DNA of 64,000 bases from Haemophilus haemolyticus M19501 (GTDB lineage Bacteria > Pseudomonadota > Gammaproteobacteria > Enterobacterales > Pasteurellaceae), in contig NZ_AFQO01000003.1 of assembly GCF_000222025.1 (NCBI RefSeq), forward strand, positions 62,001 to 126,000, given 5' to 3'. Made by a program: the position numbers and the translations under genes. This document shows positions 8,579 to 17,331 of the stretch, in pieces (the stretch's first letter is position 1; each line of letters starts with the position of its first letter). Below the pieces are notes generated by a model. The model made no database searches, had not been told where the DNA came from, and saw only the letters and a list, made by a program, of their open reading frames with translations.

Positions 8579-9625
8579 TTAGAAGAATACACGCATACCT
8601 ACGCCGATAGCTTTGTCTTTGACTTTAGTATAATCACCTTGAGCCTCGTAATCTTTAGTTACTTTATATTTACCTTCAACGTAAGCCACAACTTGTTTAT
8701 GAAGTTTATAATCTACACCAAGCAAGAAGCCGTGAGATTTAGCTTTTGAACCATCTTCTTCTTTTTGTCGCTCATATCTGTAGTTACCGTATACGCTACT
8801 TAAATCAGTAATTTGATATTGGAAACCTGGAGATACATAGAATTTCTTAGCGTTTTTGCCATCCGCTTTTTCTTTCGCGTAACCGCCATCAAGAGACAAG
8901 ACTGTACCACCAAAATCATAACCTAAAGTAGCTAAGAAACCATCAACATGGTGTTTTTGAGATGTTGTTGATTTATAATTTGTACGACCGTAACCAAATT
9001 TTGCAATAATGCCATCTTCATAGGCTACACCAGCTTGGAAACCACTTTTAAGAGCCTTATCTACTACTTGGTTATTATCATCACGATTATTTGCAAATAA
9101 GTAATCAGCACCGACTGTTAAACCTTCAATACCTTTATAAGTGTAACGAATAACAGAGTCAGCTTCATCAGGAAGATACTCATCTTTTCCAAGAATACCG
9201 TAAGAATAATCCTTAGCTGTGCTTAAAGAATCAGCAAATGTTACTTGGCGACCAAATGTTAATTCACCGCGTTCTTTGTGACCTAAACCAACAAACGCAC
9301 GTCTAGTTCCTAAAGCACCGAAACCGTCGCCTTTAGCGCCGTTGCCTTGTTTACCATCAAATCGAACTTGTAACTGACCTAATGCGTAATAGCCGCTATC
9401 TAAATTATGTTTTACTTTAACTTCTAAACGAGAGCCTGCATTTCTTAAGCCTGAATGAGTGCGTTTAGTATCAGTATCATTACCTTTTGCATTAGTTTTT
9501 TCTAAAATAAGACGAATAGAACCACCAACTTCAACTTTAGTTCCTTCGTTATCATAAACTACTGCTGCGTTCGCTGTTGAAGCGGCGAATGCACCGACGA
9601 TTAATGCTGCAAGTGTTTTTTTCAT
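8579..9625 (-). CDS. ompP2: Major outer-membrane porin P2
   Basis: A 348-residue trimeric porin, the most abundant outer-membrane protein of H. influenzae and a route for small solutes. A signal peptide ends at ANA (residue 20) and the mature protein begins AVVYDNEGTKVEV, typical of P2. The protein is rich in alternating beta-strand patterns and ends in Phe, the outer-membrane assembly signal. Surface loops, such as the Lys/Glu/Gly-rich RQKEEDGSKAKSHG, are the known hypervariable regions. A CRP-like site lies about 150 bp upstream. Confidence 0.95.
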   Translation of the reverse strand: MKKTLAALIVGAFAASTANAAVVYDNEGTKVEVGGSIRLILEKTNAKGNDTDTKRTHSGLRNAGSRLEVKVKHNLDSGYYALGQLQVRFDGKQGNGAKGDGFGALGTRRAFVGLGHKERGELTFGRQVTFADSLSTAKDYSYGILGKDEYLPDEADSVIRYTYKGIEGLTVGADYLFANNRDDNNQVVDKALKSGFQAGVAYEDGIIAKFGYGRTNYKSTTSQKHHVDGFLATLGYDFGGTVLSLDGGYAKEKADGKNAKKFYVSPGFQYQITDLSSVYGNYRYERQKEEDGSKAKSHGFLLGVDYKLHKQVVAYVEGKYKVTKDYEAQGDYTKVKDKAIGVGMRVFF

Positions 9626-9762
9626 AATTTGTATTCCTTATGGTTGTTTACTATCTATGATTGAACTCTTTTCATATAAGATTGTCCAACCGCCTAAATA
9701 GACATGGCGAATCATTGCAAATTCGCATTTTGATGTCAACTCTCCAAAATTTTAATTTTCTT

Positions 9763-9786
9763 GAAATCTGATCTAGATCACATTTT
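9763..9786. promoter_or_regulatory. CRP-like site upstream of ompP2
   Basis: CTGATCTAGATCACA is a near-palindrome close to the canonical CRP site TGTGA-N6-TCACA; only the left arm deviates. Its centre is about 150 bp before the ompP2 start codon. Direction is inferred from the strand of the nearest gene start. Confidence 0.45.
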
Positions 9787-9854
9787 TTGTATATTTTTGT
9801 CTGTTTTTTGTTCTGTTTTGAACGGCTATGCTTGTATAAAGTAGATTTTAATAT

Positions 9855-10634
9855 TTACGAAGAGGCATTTGGAAATGGATACCCTTGGTCATTAGCATTT
9901 TCCAGTAGTGTCTTTTTTGTTTCTTCAGAAATATGTTCAATAAGCCCAACTTTATGTTTTGCATATTGGTAAATATGTGGACTGATTAAATTAAATCCTC
10001 TATTGTCTTTGCTTTGGTAATAACGATATATCCAATAGGCGACTAAATCAGCTAGCTGAATTATTCTAGATGCTTTAGAATCAATAAACATTGGAACTTC
10101 TGCAAAATTTCTTAGTTTGTCATCCCCTTTACCTATATGTTTATAGGTGTAAGATAAATCTTGTATCATTCTTTCTGATGTTGAATTATCAAAAATCATA
10201 ATACCTCTTTGTTTTTGGCTTTGATTTTTGTAATAAATATTTTTTAAAAAACTATCAAATGCAAAAGCAATATCTTTAAATGCTGTTGGAATAATTTTGC
10301 TTCTATCGGTGAAAAGTGATTTTTCTATAACTGAAATAAAAATAGGGATTTTACCATGTTCATGGTCAAGTAAATCTAAAGAATCTACAACAGCTTGAAC
10401 TCGTTCTGGTACGCTTGCGGCTAACTTCCATCCATCTCGACCACTAAACATTGGGCTACCGTGTAATTCGCAATGTCTTTCTCCAAAATATCCACTAAAG
10501 CGATTTGCGATACTTTCAAGTTTATTATCAACCCAATGTGTTTGACGTTCAAATAAGCAACATCCAGCTAAAACAAAGAAATCACCATTAGGATCATCTA
10601 TCGATCCTGATTCATCAGCGTATAATAAATACAT
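9855..10634 (-). CDS. DUF3800 protein (RNase H-like fold), accessory
   Basis: A 259-residue protein opening with MYLLYADESGS, the diagnostic start of DUF3800; its Asp-Glu is presumed to belong to an RNase H-like active site. A later FDNSTSERMIQDLSYTYK and IDSKASRIIQLADLVAYWIY carry the other conserved Asp residues. The ATG at 10634 is preceded by AAGGAG. No uptake signal core occurs between 9640 and 10800, and I recall rnhA and ompP2 as neighbours in strain Rd, so this is probably an insertion. DUF3800 genes are often found on mobile elements and in defence islands, but their biochemical role is unknown. See the RNA and attenuator just upstream. Confidence 0.85.
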   Translation of the reverse strand: MYLLYADESGSIDDPNGDFFVLAGCCLFERQTHWVDNKLESIANRFSGYFGERHCELHGSPMFSGRDGWKLAASVPERVQAVVDSLDLLDHEHGKIPIFISVIEKSLFTDRSKIIPTAFKDIAFAFDSFLKNIYYKNQSQKQRGIMIFDNSTSERMIQDLSYTYKHIGKGDDKLRNFAEVPMFIDSKASRIIQLADLVAYWIYRYYQSKDNRGFNLISPHIYQYAKHKVGLIEHISEETKKTLLENANDQGYPFPNASS

Positions 10635-10645
10635 AAATTTCTCCT

Positions 10646-10685
10646 TAAAAAAACCCAATAAATTATAAAAATAATCTATTGGGTT
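10646..10685 (-). terminator. Intrinsic terminator (attenuator) immediately before the DUF3800 ribosome binding site
   Basis: On the minus strand a perfect 9-bp stem AACCCAATA/TATTGGGTT is followed by seven T's, then directly by AAGGAG and the DUF3800 ATG. A terminator placed between promoter and gene implies that most transcripts end as a short RNA and some read through. Confidence 0.75.
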
Positions 10686-10689
10686 AAAT

Positions 10690-10760
10690 TCGGTGAGTTA
10701 GGTGAGTCAATCGCTCAGCGTTCTGCATATTATAAAGTCCAGCACTCCTAACTCTTCTGC
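10690..10760 (-). ncRNA. Structured leader RNA upstream of the DUF3800 gene
   Basis: The minus-strand segment has a long-range pairing GAGTTAGG (10754-10747) with CCTAACTC (10702-10695), extended by AGT/ACT, enclosing a smaller hairpin (CGCTGAGCG). A plausible promoter lies just upstream (TTGATT, about 16 bp, TATATT near 10775). The RNA would end at the terminator at 10646. Rfam holds several DUF3800 RNA motifs found upstream of DUF3800 genes; this is the same arrangement, but I cannot tell which motif, if any, it matches. Confidence 0.5.
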
Positions 10761-10796
10761 TAATATAGTCATTTTATGAAAAAAATCAAGTATGTT

Positions 10797-11261
10797 TTAT
10801 TCTTCAAAATACCCCATATCTTCCAATGTCGGATTTTCAGCCCCTTTTTTAGCTAATTCATCGCATATTTCATTTTCTCTGTGTCCAGCATGACCTTTCA
10901 CCCATTGCCAATTAATTTTATGACGTTGAATGGATTCATCTAAGGCTATCCATAAATCTTGATTTTTTACAGGCTTTCCAGAACTTGCTTTCCAATTGTT
11001 TTTTTTCCAGTTAAAAATCCATTTTGTTATGCCGTTTTTCATATATTGACTATCACTATAAAGCGTGATCAAGCAAGGTTCTTTTAATGCATTTAATGCT
11101 TCAATGACAGCGCGTAATTCCATTCGATTATTGGTGGTTTTGAAATAGCCTTTGGAGAGCATTTTTTCATGCTGTTTATAACGCAATACGGCGCCAATTC
11201 CTCCCGCGCCAGGATTACCTAAGCAAGAGCCATCAGTAAAAATTTCAATCTGTTTTTGCAT
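10797..11261 (-). CDS. rnhA: Ribonuclease HI
   Basis: Degrades the RNA strand of RNA-DNA hybrids (R-loops, primers). The 154 residues match the family length. Catalytic acids are seen in [14 protein letters not shown] (Asp10), NRMELRAV (Glu48) and LYSDSQYM (Asp70). The start at 11261 (MQKQIEIF) was chosen because it gives the family N-terminus; the frame stays open upstream without homologous sequence. It is divergent from dnaQ, with the two start codons only 60 bp apart. Confidence 0.93.
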   Translation of the reverse strand: MQKQIEIFTDGSCLGNPGAGGIGAVLRYKQHEKMLSKGYFKTTNNRMELRAVIEALNALKEPCLITLYSDSQYMKNGITKWIFNWKKNNWKASSGKPVKNQDLWIALDESIQRHKINWQWVKGHAGHRENEICDELAKKGAENPTLEDMGYFEE

Positions 11262-11321
11262 AACAAAAAGGTTGTTGTGTAGAATGACAAGTATTTTAAT
11301 GGAAAGAGATAGGTTGAACAA

Positions 11322-12092
11322 ATGATTAATCCCAATCGCCAAATTGTATTAGATACTGAAACTACTGGTATGAATCAGCTTGGCGCGCATTATGAAGGAC
11401 ACTGTATTATTGAAATTGGTGCAGTTGAATTAATAAATCGTCGTTACACAGGTAATAATTTCCATATTTACATTAAGCCAGATCGCCCCGTTGATCCTGA
11501 TGCGATTAAAGTTCATGGTATTACTGATGAAATGTTAGCGGATAAACCTGAATTCAAAGAGGTTGCTCAAGATTTTTTGGATTATATTAATGGTGCGGAA
11601 TTGCTTATTCACAATGCGCCCTTTGACGTTGGATTTATGGATTATGAATTTCGTAAACTCAACCTTAATGTGAAAACTAACGATATTTGTTTGGTGACAG
11701 ATACGCTACAAATGGCGCGCCAAATGTACCCTGGAAAACGTAATAATTTGGACGCACTTTGTGATCGTTTAGGTATTGATAATAGCAAACGTACTTTGCA
11801 CGGTGCGTTACTGGATGCCGAGATCTTGGCGGATGTTTATTTGATGATGACGGGGGGACAAACAAATTTATTCGATGAAGAAGAATCTGTTGAGCCTGAA
11901 GTTATCCATGTTGTGCAAGAAAAAGCGGCGGAAGAAATAAAAAGTGCGGTGGATTTTGCGCATAATTTAAAATTACTTCAACCTACTAATGATGAACTAC
12001 AAGCGCATTTAGAATTATTAAAGATGATTAATAAAAAAAGTGGAAATAATTGCCTTTGGGATAAACGCTTTGGCAATAATAATGTGCATTAA
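11322..12092 (+). CDS. dnaQ: DNA polymerase III epsilon subunit (3'-5' proofreading exonuclease)
   Basis: A 256-residue DEDDh exonuclease. Exo I is VLDTETTG, the middle acidic motif is [14 protein letters not shown] and Exo III is [14 protein letters not shown]. The C-terminal segment after about residue 185 is the part that tethers epsilon to the polymerase alpha subunit. It is divergent from rnhA and their promoters must overlap, as in E. coli. Confidence 0.93.
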   Translation: MINPNRQIVLDTETTGMNQLGAHYEGHCIIEIGAVELINRRYTGNNFHIYIKPDRPVDPDAIKVHGITDEMLADKPEFKEVAQDFLDYINGAELLIHNAPFDVGFMDYEFRKLNLNVKTNDICLVTDTLQMARQMYPGKRNNLDALCDRLGIDNSKRTLHGALLDAEILADVYLMMTGGQTNLFDEEESVEPEVIHVVQEKAAEEIKSAVDFAHNLKLLQPTNDELQAHLELLKMINKKSGNNCLWDKRFGNNNVH

Positions 12093-12136
12093 TCGTTTGG
12101 AATTTAAGCAGGTAAGTAAAATTTAATAAAAAAAGA

Positions 12137-12165
12137 TTGACGAGATTTATCTTCGTCATTATGAT
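12137..12165 (+). promoter_or_regulatory. Promoter of the tRNA-Asp pair
   Basis: TTGACG, 17 bp, TATGAT, then a GC-containing discriminator (ACGCACC) just before the first tRNA. This is a strong stable-RNA type promoter. Confidence 0.75.
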
Positions 12166-12179
12166 ACGCACCACTTAGC

Positions 12180-12256
12180 GGAGTGGTAGTTCAGCTGGTT
12201 AGAATACCTGCCTGTCACGCAGGGGGTCGCGGGTTCGAGTCCCGTCCATTCCGCCA
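12180..12256 (+). tRNA. tRNA-Asp (GTC)
   Basis: 77 bases including encoded CCA. Acceptor GGAGTGG pairs with CCATTCC (G-T allowed), anticodon loop CTGTCAC with GTC, T loop GGTTCGAGTCC. It is identical to the next copy. Confidence 0.97.
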
Positions 12257-12279
12257 ATTTAAAATTAATATCTTATCTC

Positions 12280-12356
12280 GGAGTGGTAGTTCAGCTGGTT
12301 AGAATACCTGCCTGTCACGCAGGGGGTCGCGGGTTCGAGTCCCGTCCATTCCGCCA
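12280..12356 (+). tRNA. tRNA-Asp (GTC), second copy
   Basis: Same 77-base sequence as the first copy, 23 bp downstream, including CCA. The two are co-transcribed from the promoter at 12137 and end at the hairpin at 12374. Confidence 0.97.
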
Positions 12357-12373
12357 ATTAAGATAAATAAAGA

Positions 12374-12397
12374 TAGCACCTAACGGTGCTTTTTTTG
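12374..12397 (+). terminator. Terminator of the tRNA-Asp operon
   Basis: Stem AGCACC-TAAC-GGTGCT followed by seven T's. Confidence 0.85.
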
Positions 12398-12418
12398 TAT
12401 CTGAAATTTACTTCATCC

Positions 12419-12447
12419 TTGACAAAAATAAAGCAAACTTTTAAGAT
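12419..12447 (+). promoter_or_regulatory. Promoter of the Sib-like antitoxin RNA
   Basis: Consensus TTGACA, 17 bp spacer, TAAGAT. No plus-strand coding frame follows, so the product is an RNA. It would start near 12454 and run antisense to the tiny toxin frame. Confidence 0.7.
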
Positions 12448-12453
12448 TTGAAG

Positions 12454-12625
12454 AACTAGGGAGCTGCTACTCCCTAGTATGTCGTGTTATTAGTAAGTCG
12501 GTAAACTCACTAATAATAGTAGTACGACAAGGATAATGACTTTAATCATCTTTTTATCCTCTTCAAACGTTGCGAAAAAGCGCAACACTCGCTTTCAAGC
12601 TGAATCCTTGAAAGCGAGATTATTA
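12454..12625 (+). ncRNA. Sib-like antisense RNA antitoxin (type I TA)
   Basis: The stretch is full of hairpins: ACTAGGGAG/CTCCCTAGT at the 5' end, ATTAGT/ACTAAT across the antisense of the toxin, GTTGCG/CGCAAC, and a 12-bp stem CTCGCTTTCAAG/CTTGAAAGCGAG ending at 12618. It covers the whole toxin frame and its ribosome binding site on the other strand. The layout matches E. coli Sib RNAs, which silence ibs mRNAs by pairing. The 3' end is uncertain: it could stop after the 12-bp stem or at the terminator at 12661. Confidence 0.6.
12490..12549 (-). CDS. Ibs-like 19-residue hydrophobic toxin (type I TA)
   Basis: The encoded peptide is MIKVIILVVLLLLVSLPTY, one residue pattern away from the E. coli Ibs toxins, which share a basic residue near the start, a run of Ile/Val/Leu, Ser, and a final Tyr. 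Ibs peptides insert in the inner membrane and depolarise it when over-produced. A ribosome binding site (GAAGAGGA) lies upstream of the ATG at 12549. The mRNA leader can fold into GTTGCGC/GCGCAAC. It is too short for ordinary gene callers. Confidence 0.75.
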   Translation of the reverse strand: MIKVIILVVLLLLVSLPTY

Positions 12626-12650
12626 TAACGTTAAGTTATAGATAAATAAA
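12622..12650 (-). promoter_or_regulatory. Promoter of the Ibs-like toxin
   Basis: On the minus strand a perfect TATAAT occupies 12622-12627, about 75 bp before the toxin ATG. The -35 region (TTTATT or TGTTTA) is poor. The transcript would begin near 12615, inside the 12-bp stem region. Confidence 0.5.
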
Positions 12651-12660
12651 CAGTGTTTAG

Positions 12661-12694
12661 AAAGCCATAGGATTGTATCCTGTGGCTTTTTCTT
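12661..12694 (+). terminator. Terminator upstream of der
   Basis: Stem AAAGCCATAGGAT/ATCCTGTGGCTTT followed by TTTCTTTT on the plus strand. No protein gene ends here, so it most likely stops the plus-strand antitoxin RNA. Confidence 0.65.
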
Positions 12695-12775
12695 TTACTT
12701 GTTGAAATCATTTTTTACCAATCCTTTAACTTCCGATATAATAGCCGCCATTTTTGACAAAATAAGAGATTTTTT

Positions 12776-14287
12776 ATGGCAACTCCAGTTGTGGCCCTTG
12801 TTGGTCGCCCGAATGTGGGAAAATCCACATTATTTAATCGCCTTACTCGCACACGAGATGCGTTAGTCGCTGATTTTCCTGGTTTAACTCGTGATCGAAA
12901 ATACGGCCATGCTCATATTGCTGGCTATGAGTTTATTGTTATTGATACTGGCGGTATTGATGGAACCGAAGAGGGCGTAGAAGAAAAAATGGCGGAGCAA
13001 TCTTTGCTTGCTATTGATGAAGCCGATATTGTTCTTTTCCTTGTCGATGCACGAGCGGGTTTAACGGCAGCTGATATTGGTATTGCCAATTACTTACGTC
13101 AACGTCAAAACAAAACGACGATTGTGGTGGCAAATAAAACCGATGGTATTGATGCGGATTCTCATTGTGCTGAATTTTATCAGTTAGGTTTAGGGGAAAT
13201 TGAGCAAATCGCTGCTTCACAAGGCCGTGGTGTCACTCAGTTAATGGAACAAGTGCTTGCGCCTTTTGCGGAACAAATGGAAAACTCCGATGAAAATGAC
13301 CGCACTTCTGAGGAAGAACAAGACGAATGGGAACAAGAATTCGATTTTGATTCAGAAGAAGATACGGCATTGCTTGATGAGGCGTTAGAGGAATCGGAAG
13401 AAGAACAAGATAAAAATATTAAGATTGCCATTGTTGGTCGTCCAAATGTGGGTAAATCCACCTTAACCAATCGTATTTTAGGTGAAGATCGTGTGGTGGT
13501 TTACGATATGCCAGGAACGACACGCGACAGTATTTATATTCCAATGGAGCGTGATGGGCAGCAATATACGTTAATTGATACGGCTGGTGTGCGTAAGCGT
13601 GGTAAAGTGCATTTGGCTGTTGAAAAATTCTCTGTGATTAAAACCTTACAAGCGATTCAAGATGCTAATGTTGTGTTATTGACTATTGACGCGAGAGAGA
13701 ACATTTCTGATCAGGATTTATCTTTGCTCGGCTTTATTTTAAATGCAGGTCGTTCTCTAGTGATCGTTGTGAATAAATGGGATGGTTTAGATCAAGATGT
13801 GAAAGACCGGGTTAAATCTGAGCTTGATCGTCGTTTAGATTTTATTGATTTTGCTCGCGTGCATTTTATTTCAGCCTTGCACGGCAGTGGTGTGGGGAAT
13901 CTTTTTGATTCGATTAAAGAAGCCTATGCTTGCGCGACTCAAAAAATGACGACTTCGCTTTTAACTCGTATTTTGCAAATGGCAACCGATGAGCATCAAC
14001 CACCGATGATTGGCGGTCGTCGAATTAAATTAAAATATGCCCATCCAGGTGGTTACAACCCACCGATTATTGTGGTTCACGGTAACCAAATGGATAAACT
14101 ACCAGATTCTTATAAACGTTATTTGTCTAATTATTATCGTAAGAGTTTGAAAATTATTGGATCACCGATTCGTCTTCTTTTCCAAGAAGGTTCGAACCCA
14201 TTTGCGGGGCGTAAAAATAAACTTACCCCGAACCAATTACGTAAACGTAAACGTTTGATGAAGTTTATTAAGAAAGCGAAACGTTAA
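12776..14287 (+). CDS. der: Ribosome assembly GTPase Der (EngA)
   Basis: A 503-residue GTPase that helps mature the 50S subunit. It has two tandem G domains: the first with GRPNVGKST at the N-terminus, DTGG and NKTD, the second with GRPNVGKST near residue 222, DTAG and NKWD. They are joined by a very acidic linker (residues about 170-215) and followed by a KH-like domain. The length is normal for the family. An inverted uptake-signal pair follows as terminator. Confidence 0.96.
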   Translation: MATPVVALVGRPNVGKSTLFNRLTRTRDALVADFPGLTRDRKYGHAHIAGYEFIVIDTGGIDGTEEGVEEKMAEQSLLAIDEADIVLFLVDARAGLTAADIGIANYLRQRQNKTTIVVANKTDGIDADSHCAEFYQLGLGEIEQIAASQGRGVTQLMEQVLAPFAEQMENSDENDRTSEEEQDEWEQEFDFDSEEDTALLDEALEESEEEQDKNIKIAIVGRPNVGKSTLTNRILGEDRVVVYDMPGTTRDSIYIPMERDGQQYTLIDTAGVRKRGKVHLAVEKFSVIKTLQAIQDANVVLLTIDARENISDQDLSLLGFILNAGRSLVIVVNKWDGLDQDVKDRVKSELDRRLDFIDFARVHFISALHGSGVGNLFDSIKEAYACATQKMTTSLLTRILQMATDEHQPPMIGGRRIKLKYAHPGGYNPPIIVVHGNQMDKLPDSYKRYLSNYYRKSLKIIGSPIRLLFQEGSNPFAGRKNKLTPNQLRKRKRLMKFIKKAKR

Positions 14288-14318
14288 ATGTGAGATAAAT
14301 AAAACTTAGAAAGATTTA

Positions 14319-14367
14319 ACCGCACTTTTAAAACTCTTTTGGGAGAACTAAAGTGCGGTTATTTTTT
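14319..14367. terminator. Bidirectional terminator made of an inverted uptake-signal pair
   Basis: ACCGCACTTTT at 14320 pairs with AAAGTGCGGT at 14350; T runs follow on both strands. It lies between the convergent der and sotB genes. Confidence 0.75.
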
Positions 14368-15557
14368 TATTTGTTTTGCAGAAGAAATGTATGGCGATAT
14401 TTTAAGTGCGTTGTAATAAAAATGATGAAACCGATTAAACCTAATGCTGCGCCCGTATAACCAATTTCGTTTAATCCTAAATAGGTTGTCGCAAGATTGC
14501 CAAATAATGCGCCTGCGCCAATTCCTGCATTGAAAATGCCCGAGTAAATAGCCGTAGCAATATCGGTTGCATCTGGTGCAAGTTTTAGTACGCGCATTTG
14601 TAGGGATAGTCCGATACAAGAAATACCGATACCCCAAATAAACACAAGACAGAACATTGCTATCATTGTTTCAGTGGAAAATAACAGGAGTAATAGAGAG
14701 AACACTAATAAACCCATTGAAACAACAATAAATTTTGTGGGCGCAAGTCGGTAGAATCTGTTAAATAATAGACTTGCAGCAATACCTGAGAAACCAAAAA
14801 CTAATAATACAGCCGTGGCAAAATTTGGATCTAAATGCCCAATATCAATCATAAATGGCTCGATATAAGTATAAGCGGTAAAGTGTGCTGAAATGACGAT
14901 TGCCGTTGTTACATAAAGCCAAAGTAATAATGGGCGTTTAGCAAGCAAGGGTAAACTTGCAATAGAGCCAGCATTTTTACTGGGTAAATTTGGCAATAGT
15001 CGAATAATTAAAAACATGATAGATAATGCCAGTGCCGCAATAATACCAAAAGTGACCCGCCAACCGACGAGCTGTCCGACAATTCGTCCAATCGGTAAGC
15101 CTAAGATGGTGGCAAGAGCGGTGCCAATAGCGAGCATTCCTAATGCTTGAGTTTTCTTGTGTTTAGGTGCGATGCGCATCACAAGTGAAGCAGTAATTGA
15201 CCAAAACACTGAGTGGGCTAATGCAATACACATTCGAGCGATAAGTAATATCCAGAAATTCCAAGCAATGACCGATAAAATATGCCCAACAATAAATATA
15301 ATGAAAAGTTTGATTAGCAGGCTTTTACGTTCCATATTGCTGGTGGCAAGCATTGCAGGCAGAGACATAATTAGCACCGTCCAAGCATAAACTGTCATCA
15401 TTAAACCAGTATCAGCAGTTTGCATATTAAAACTTTGTGCAATATCGCTTAACATTGCAACGGGTACAAATTCTGTAGTATTAAAAATAAATCCTGCGCA
15501 AGCCATAATAAGCACACGCCACGATTGGATTTTTTCAGCTTTTAAATATAACGACAT
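14367..15557 (-). CDS. sotB: MFS sugar efflux transporter (SotB type)
   Basis: A 396-residue major facilitator with about twelve membrane segments. The N-terminal GFIFNTTEFVPVAMLSDIA is typical of the SotB/YdeA drug and sugar exporter group. The substrate is not known here; in E. coli SotB exports arabinose and IPTG. The start codon overlaps the stop of the AsmA-like gene (TAATG), so it is the last gene of the udk-dcd-AsmA-like-sotB transcript. Confidence 0.8.
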   Translation of the reverse strand: MSLYLKAEKIQSWRVLIMACAGFIFNTTEFVPVAMLSDIAQSFNMQTADTGLMMTVYAWTVLIMSLPAMLATSNMERKSLLIKLFIIFIVGHILSVIAWNFWILLIARMCIALAHSVFWSITASLVMRIAPKHKKTQALGMLAIGTALATILGLPIGRIVGQLVGWRVTFGIIAALALSIMFLIIRLLPNLPSKNAGSIASLPLLAKRPLLLWLYVTTAIVISAHFTAYTYIEPFMIDIGHLDPNFATAVLLVFGFSGIAASLLFNRFYRLAPTKFIVVSMGLLVFSLLLLLFSTETMIAMFCLVFIWGIGISCIGLSLQMRVLKLAPDATDIATAIYSGIFNAGIGAGALFGNLATTYLGLNEIGYTGAALGLIGFIIFITTHLKYRHTFLLQNK

Positions 15558-16732
15558 TAACGTAACTTTTCTTTAATCACATCAATTAATTGATGGCGGA
15601 ATTTCTTCGTAAAATTAATTTTATATTGTGGTGAACTGCAGTTACCAAAAAAATTGATTGGTAGTGTCAAATTTTGATAGCGTTGATCCGTAGAATGTAA
15701 ATTGATATCCACATTACATTCCATTCGGCTTAAATCAATAATGCCTTTTCCTTGCCCCAAAAGTGCGGGTGTTTTTAATTCGATTTTTTCAGCAATGAGT
15801 TGATTTTGTTGGAGAAATAATTGTAAGTAAAATTGTTCAAAGCGAGTGTTTAATTCTTTGTTTTGTAACAAATCATTGTTGTAATTAATCGGAAAATATT
15901 GCGCTACCATATCCAATAGATTTACGCCAAGAATTTCGCCATTTTGCACTAAAAAATTTAGCTTTCCTTGAATAAGTGCGGAAGATAAAAAGCTGAAATC
16001 AAGATTAAAATCGGCGTGTCCACTTAACATTTCTGGTAAATTTAACAGCGTGAATAAGCGTTTAACAGGGAAATATTTACCCGAAAAATTGACCGCACTT
16101 TGGTTGCCAATTTGTTGATATTTCAATACAGCTAAACAATCGTTATCGCATTGTGGTTTTATATAAGTCACCATTTGTTGGTGGGCTGTGTGGGTTTCAA
16201 TATAACCGATAGGCTGATTATTTAGGTTTGCATCTACAAATTGAAGTAGGGCTGATTCTGATGTTGAGAAGTCTAAATTTGCTTTGTGGAAAGAAAAATG
16301 GAAAGTTTTTGTTTTTCCATAAATAGGTTTGTTAAATTCCATGCGAATATGGTTTTCGCCATTCAATATTACTTTTTTTGATAAAAGCTGTTTTAACGAA
16401 AAAGGCGAAACCTCTATTGATACATTGGCAGGATTTTGTGTATTTTGAAGTAATTGAAGCTGTTGAATATTGAGCGAATGAAGTGCGGTATTACCATACA
16501 AAAGAGGCAAGAAATTAAGTTTAGCTTCAATTTTTTGAGCTGAAAATCGCGTAGTTTTTATATTTTCAAGGGAAAGTGCGGGAGAAAATAATGATAAATT
16601 GACTGACTGAACGGCAATGTTTTGTTGTGCCAGTTGTTCACTAATGGCACTTTGCACTCGGTAAAGTTGAATATATAAAAAAGAAAAGATCGCCAAAGCG
16701 ACGATCCCTACGCTAAGCGCGAACTTTTTCAT
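15557..16732 (-). CDS. AsmA-family inner-membrane protein
   Basis: A 391-residue protein with an N-terminal membrane anchor (LSVGIVALAIFSFLYIQLY) and a long periplasmic beta-rich region in the AsmA style. AsmA-like proteins influence phospholipid and outer-membrane homeostasis, possibly by lipid transport. The frame is intact and lies between dcd (3 bp away) and sotB (overlapping). Its precise role is unknown. Confidence 0.65.
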   Translation of the reverse strand: MKKFALSVGIVALAIFSFLYIQLYRVQSAISEQLAQQNIAVQSVNLSLFSPALSLENIKTTRFSAQKIEAKLNFLPLLYGNTALHSLNIQQLQLLQNTQNPANVSIEVSPFSLKQLLSKKVILNGENHIRMEFNKPIYGKTKTFHFSFHKANLDFSTSESALLQFVDANLNNQPIGYIETHTAHQQMVTYIKPQCDNDCLAVLKYQQIGNQSAVNFSGKYFPVKRLFTLLNLPEMLSGHADFNLDFSFLSSALIQGKLNFLVQNGEILGVNLLDMVAQYFPINYNNDLLQNKELNTRFEQFYLQLFLQQNQLIAEKIELKTPALLGQGKGIIDLSRMECNVDINLHSTDQRYQNLTLPINFFGNCSSPQYKINFTKKFRHQLIDVIKEKLR

Positions 16733-16735
16733 CGA

Positions 16736-17323
16736 TTATTCCTTGTCTTTGTCAATACGACTGGCTACCGCACTTTGTTGATTTTTATATTTTGCATCTT
16801 TGCGGCTACTGTATGGTCGTTTTGCTTCGCCACTTAATACTTCAAAACTTAACGCACCAATTACCATATTTGGGCGTAATGCTAATGGTAATTTCCCTGA
16901 ATTATAAAATTCCAGCACGATTTTTCCTTCCCAACCTGGATCAATACGGTGTGCGGTAACGTGTACCATTAAGCCTAAACGGGCTAAAGAAGAGCGACCA
17001 TCTAACCAACCGATAATATTGGCAGGTAATTTCACGGATTCAAGTGTGGTTGCTAACGCTAAAGTACCAGGATGCAAGAAAAATGCTTCCCCCTCTGGAA
17101 TAATAATTTCATCGCTCATTACCGATTCAAGCTGAGCAGATACTTCTTCTTTCGGGCCGCTTAAATCAATAAAAGGCGCAGAATGTTCACGAAATACACG
17201 GAAAGAATTACCCAAGCGAACATCAATCGTCGCACCGTTGATTTTGTCATTATTTGGACGAGGAGTTAAAGAAATAATGCCATCATCGAGATAGCGTTCA
17301 ATATCAGTATCGCAAAGACGCAT
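16736..17323 (-). CDS. dcd: dCTP deaminase
   Basis: Converts dCTP to dUTP for thymidylate synthesis; homotrimeric and cytosolic. The 195 residues match the family. Conserved stretches include [20 protein letters not shown] and [13 protein letters not shown], which holds the catalytic Glu. It lies 8 bp after udk and 3 bp before the AsmA-like gene in one operon. Confidence 0.95.
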   Translation of the reverse strand: MRLCDTDIERYLDDGIISLTPRPNNDKINGATIDVRLGNSFRVFREHSAPFIDLSGPKEEVSAQLESVMSDEIIIPEGEAFFLHPGTLALATTLESVKLPANIIGWLDGRSSLARLGLMVHVTAHRIDPGWEGKIVLEFYNSGKLPLALRPNMVIGALSFEVLSGEAKRPYSSRKDAKYKNQQSAVASRIDKDKE

Positions 17324-17331
17324 AAGATTTC

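Noticed and set aside
9787-9972. Small plus-strand frame at the 3' end of the DUF3800 gene
   Set aside because: No ribosome binding site; mostly antisense to the DUF3800 gene.
11261-11342. Longer rnhA reading into the dnaQ start
   Set aside because: The extra residues have no similarity to RNase HI and the family start at 11261 gives the normal length.
12180-12356. Repeated 77-bp unit as an attachment site duplication or small mobile element
   Set aside because: Both copies fold as complete tRNA-Asp genes under one promoter and one terminator; no integrase is nearby.
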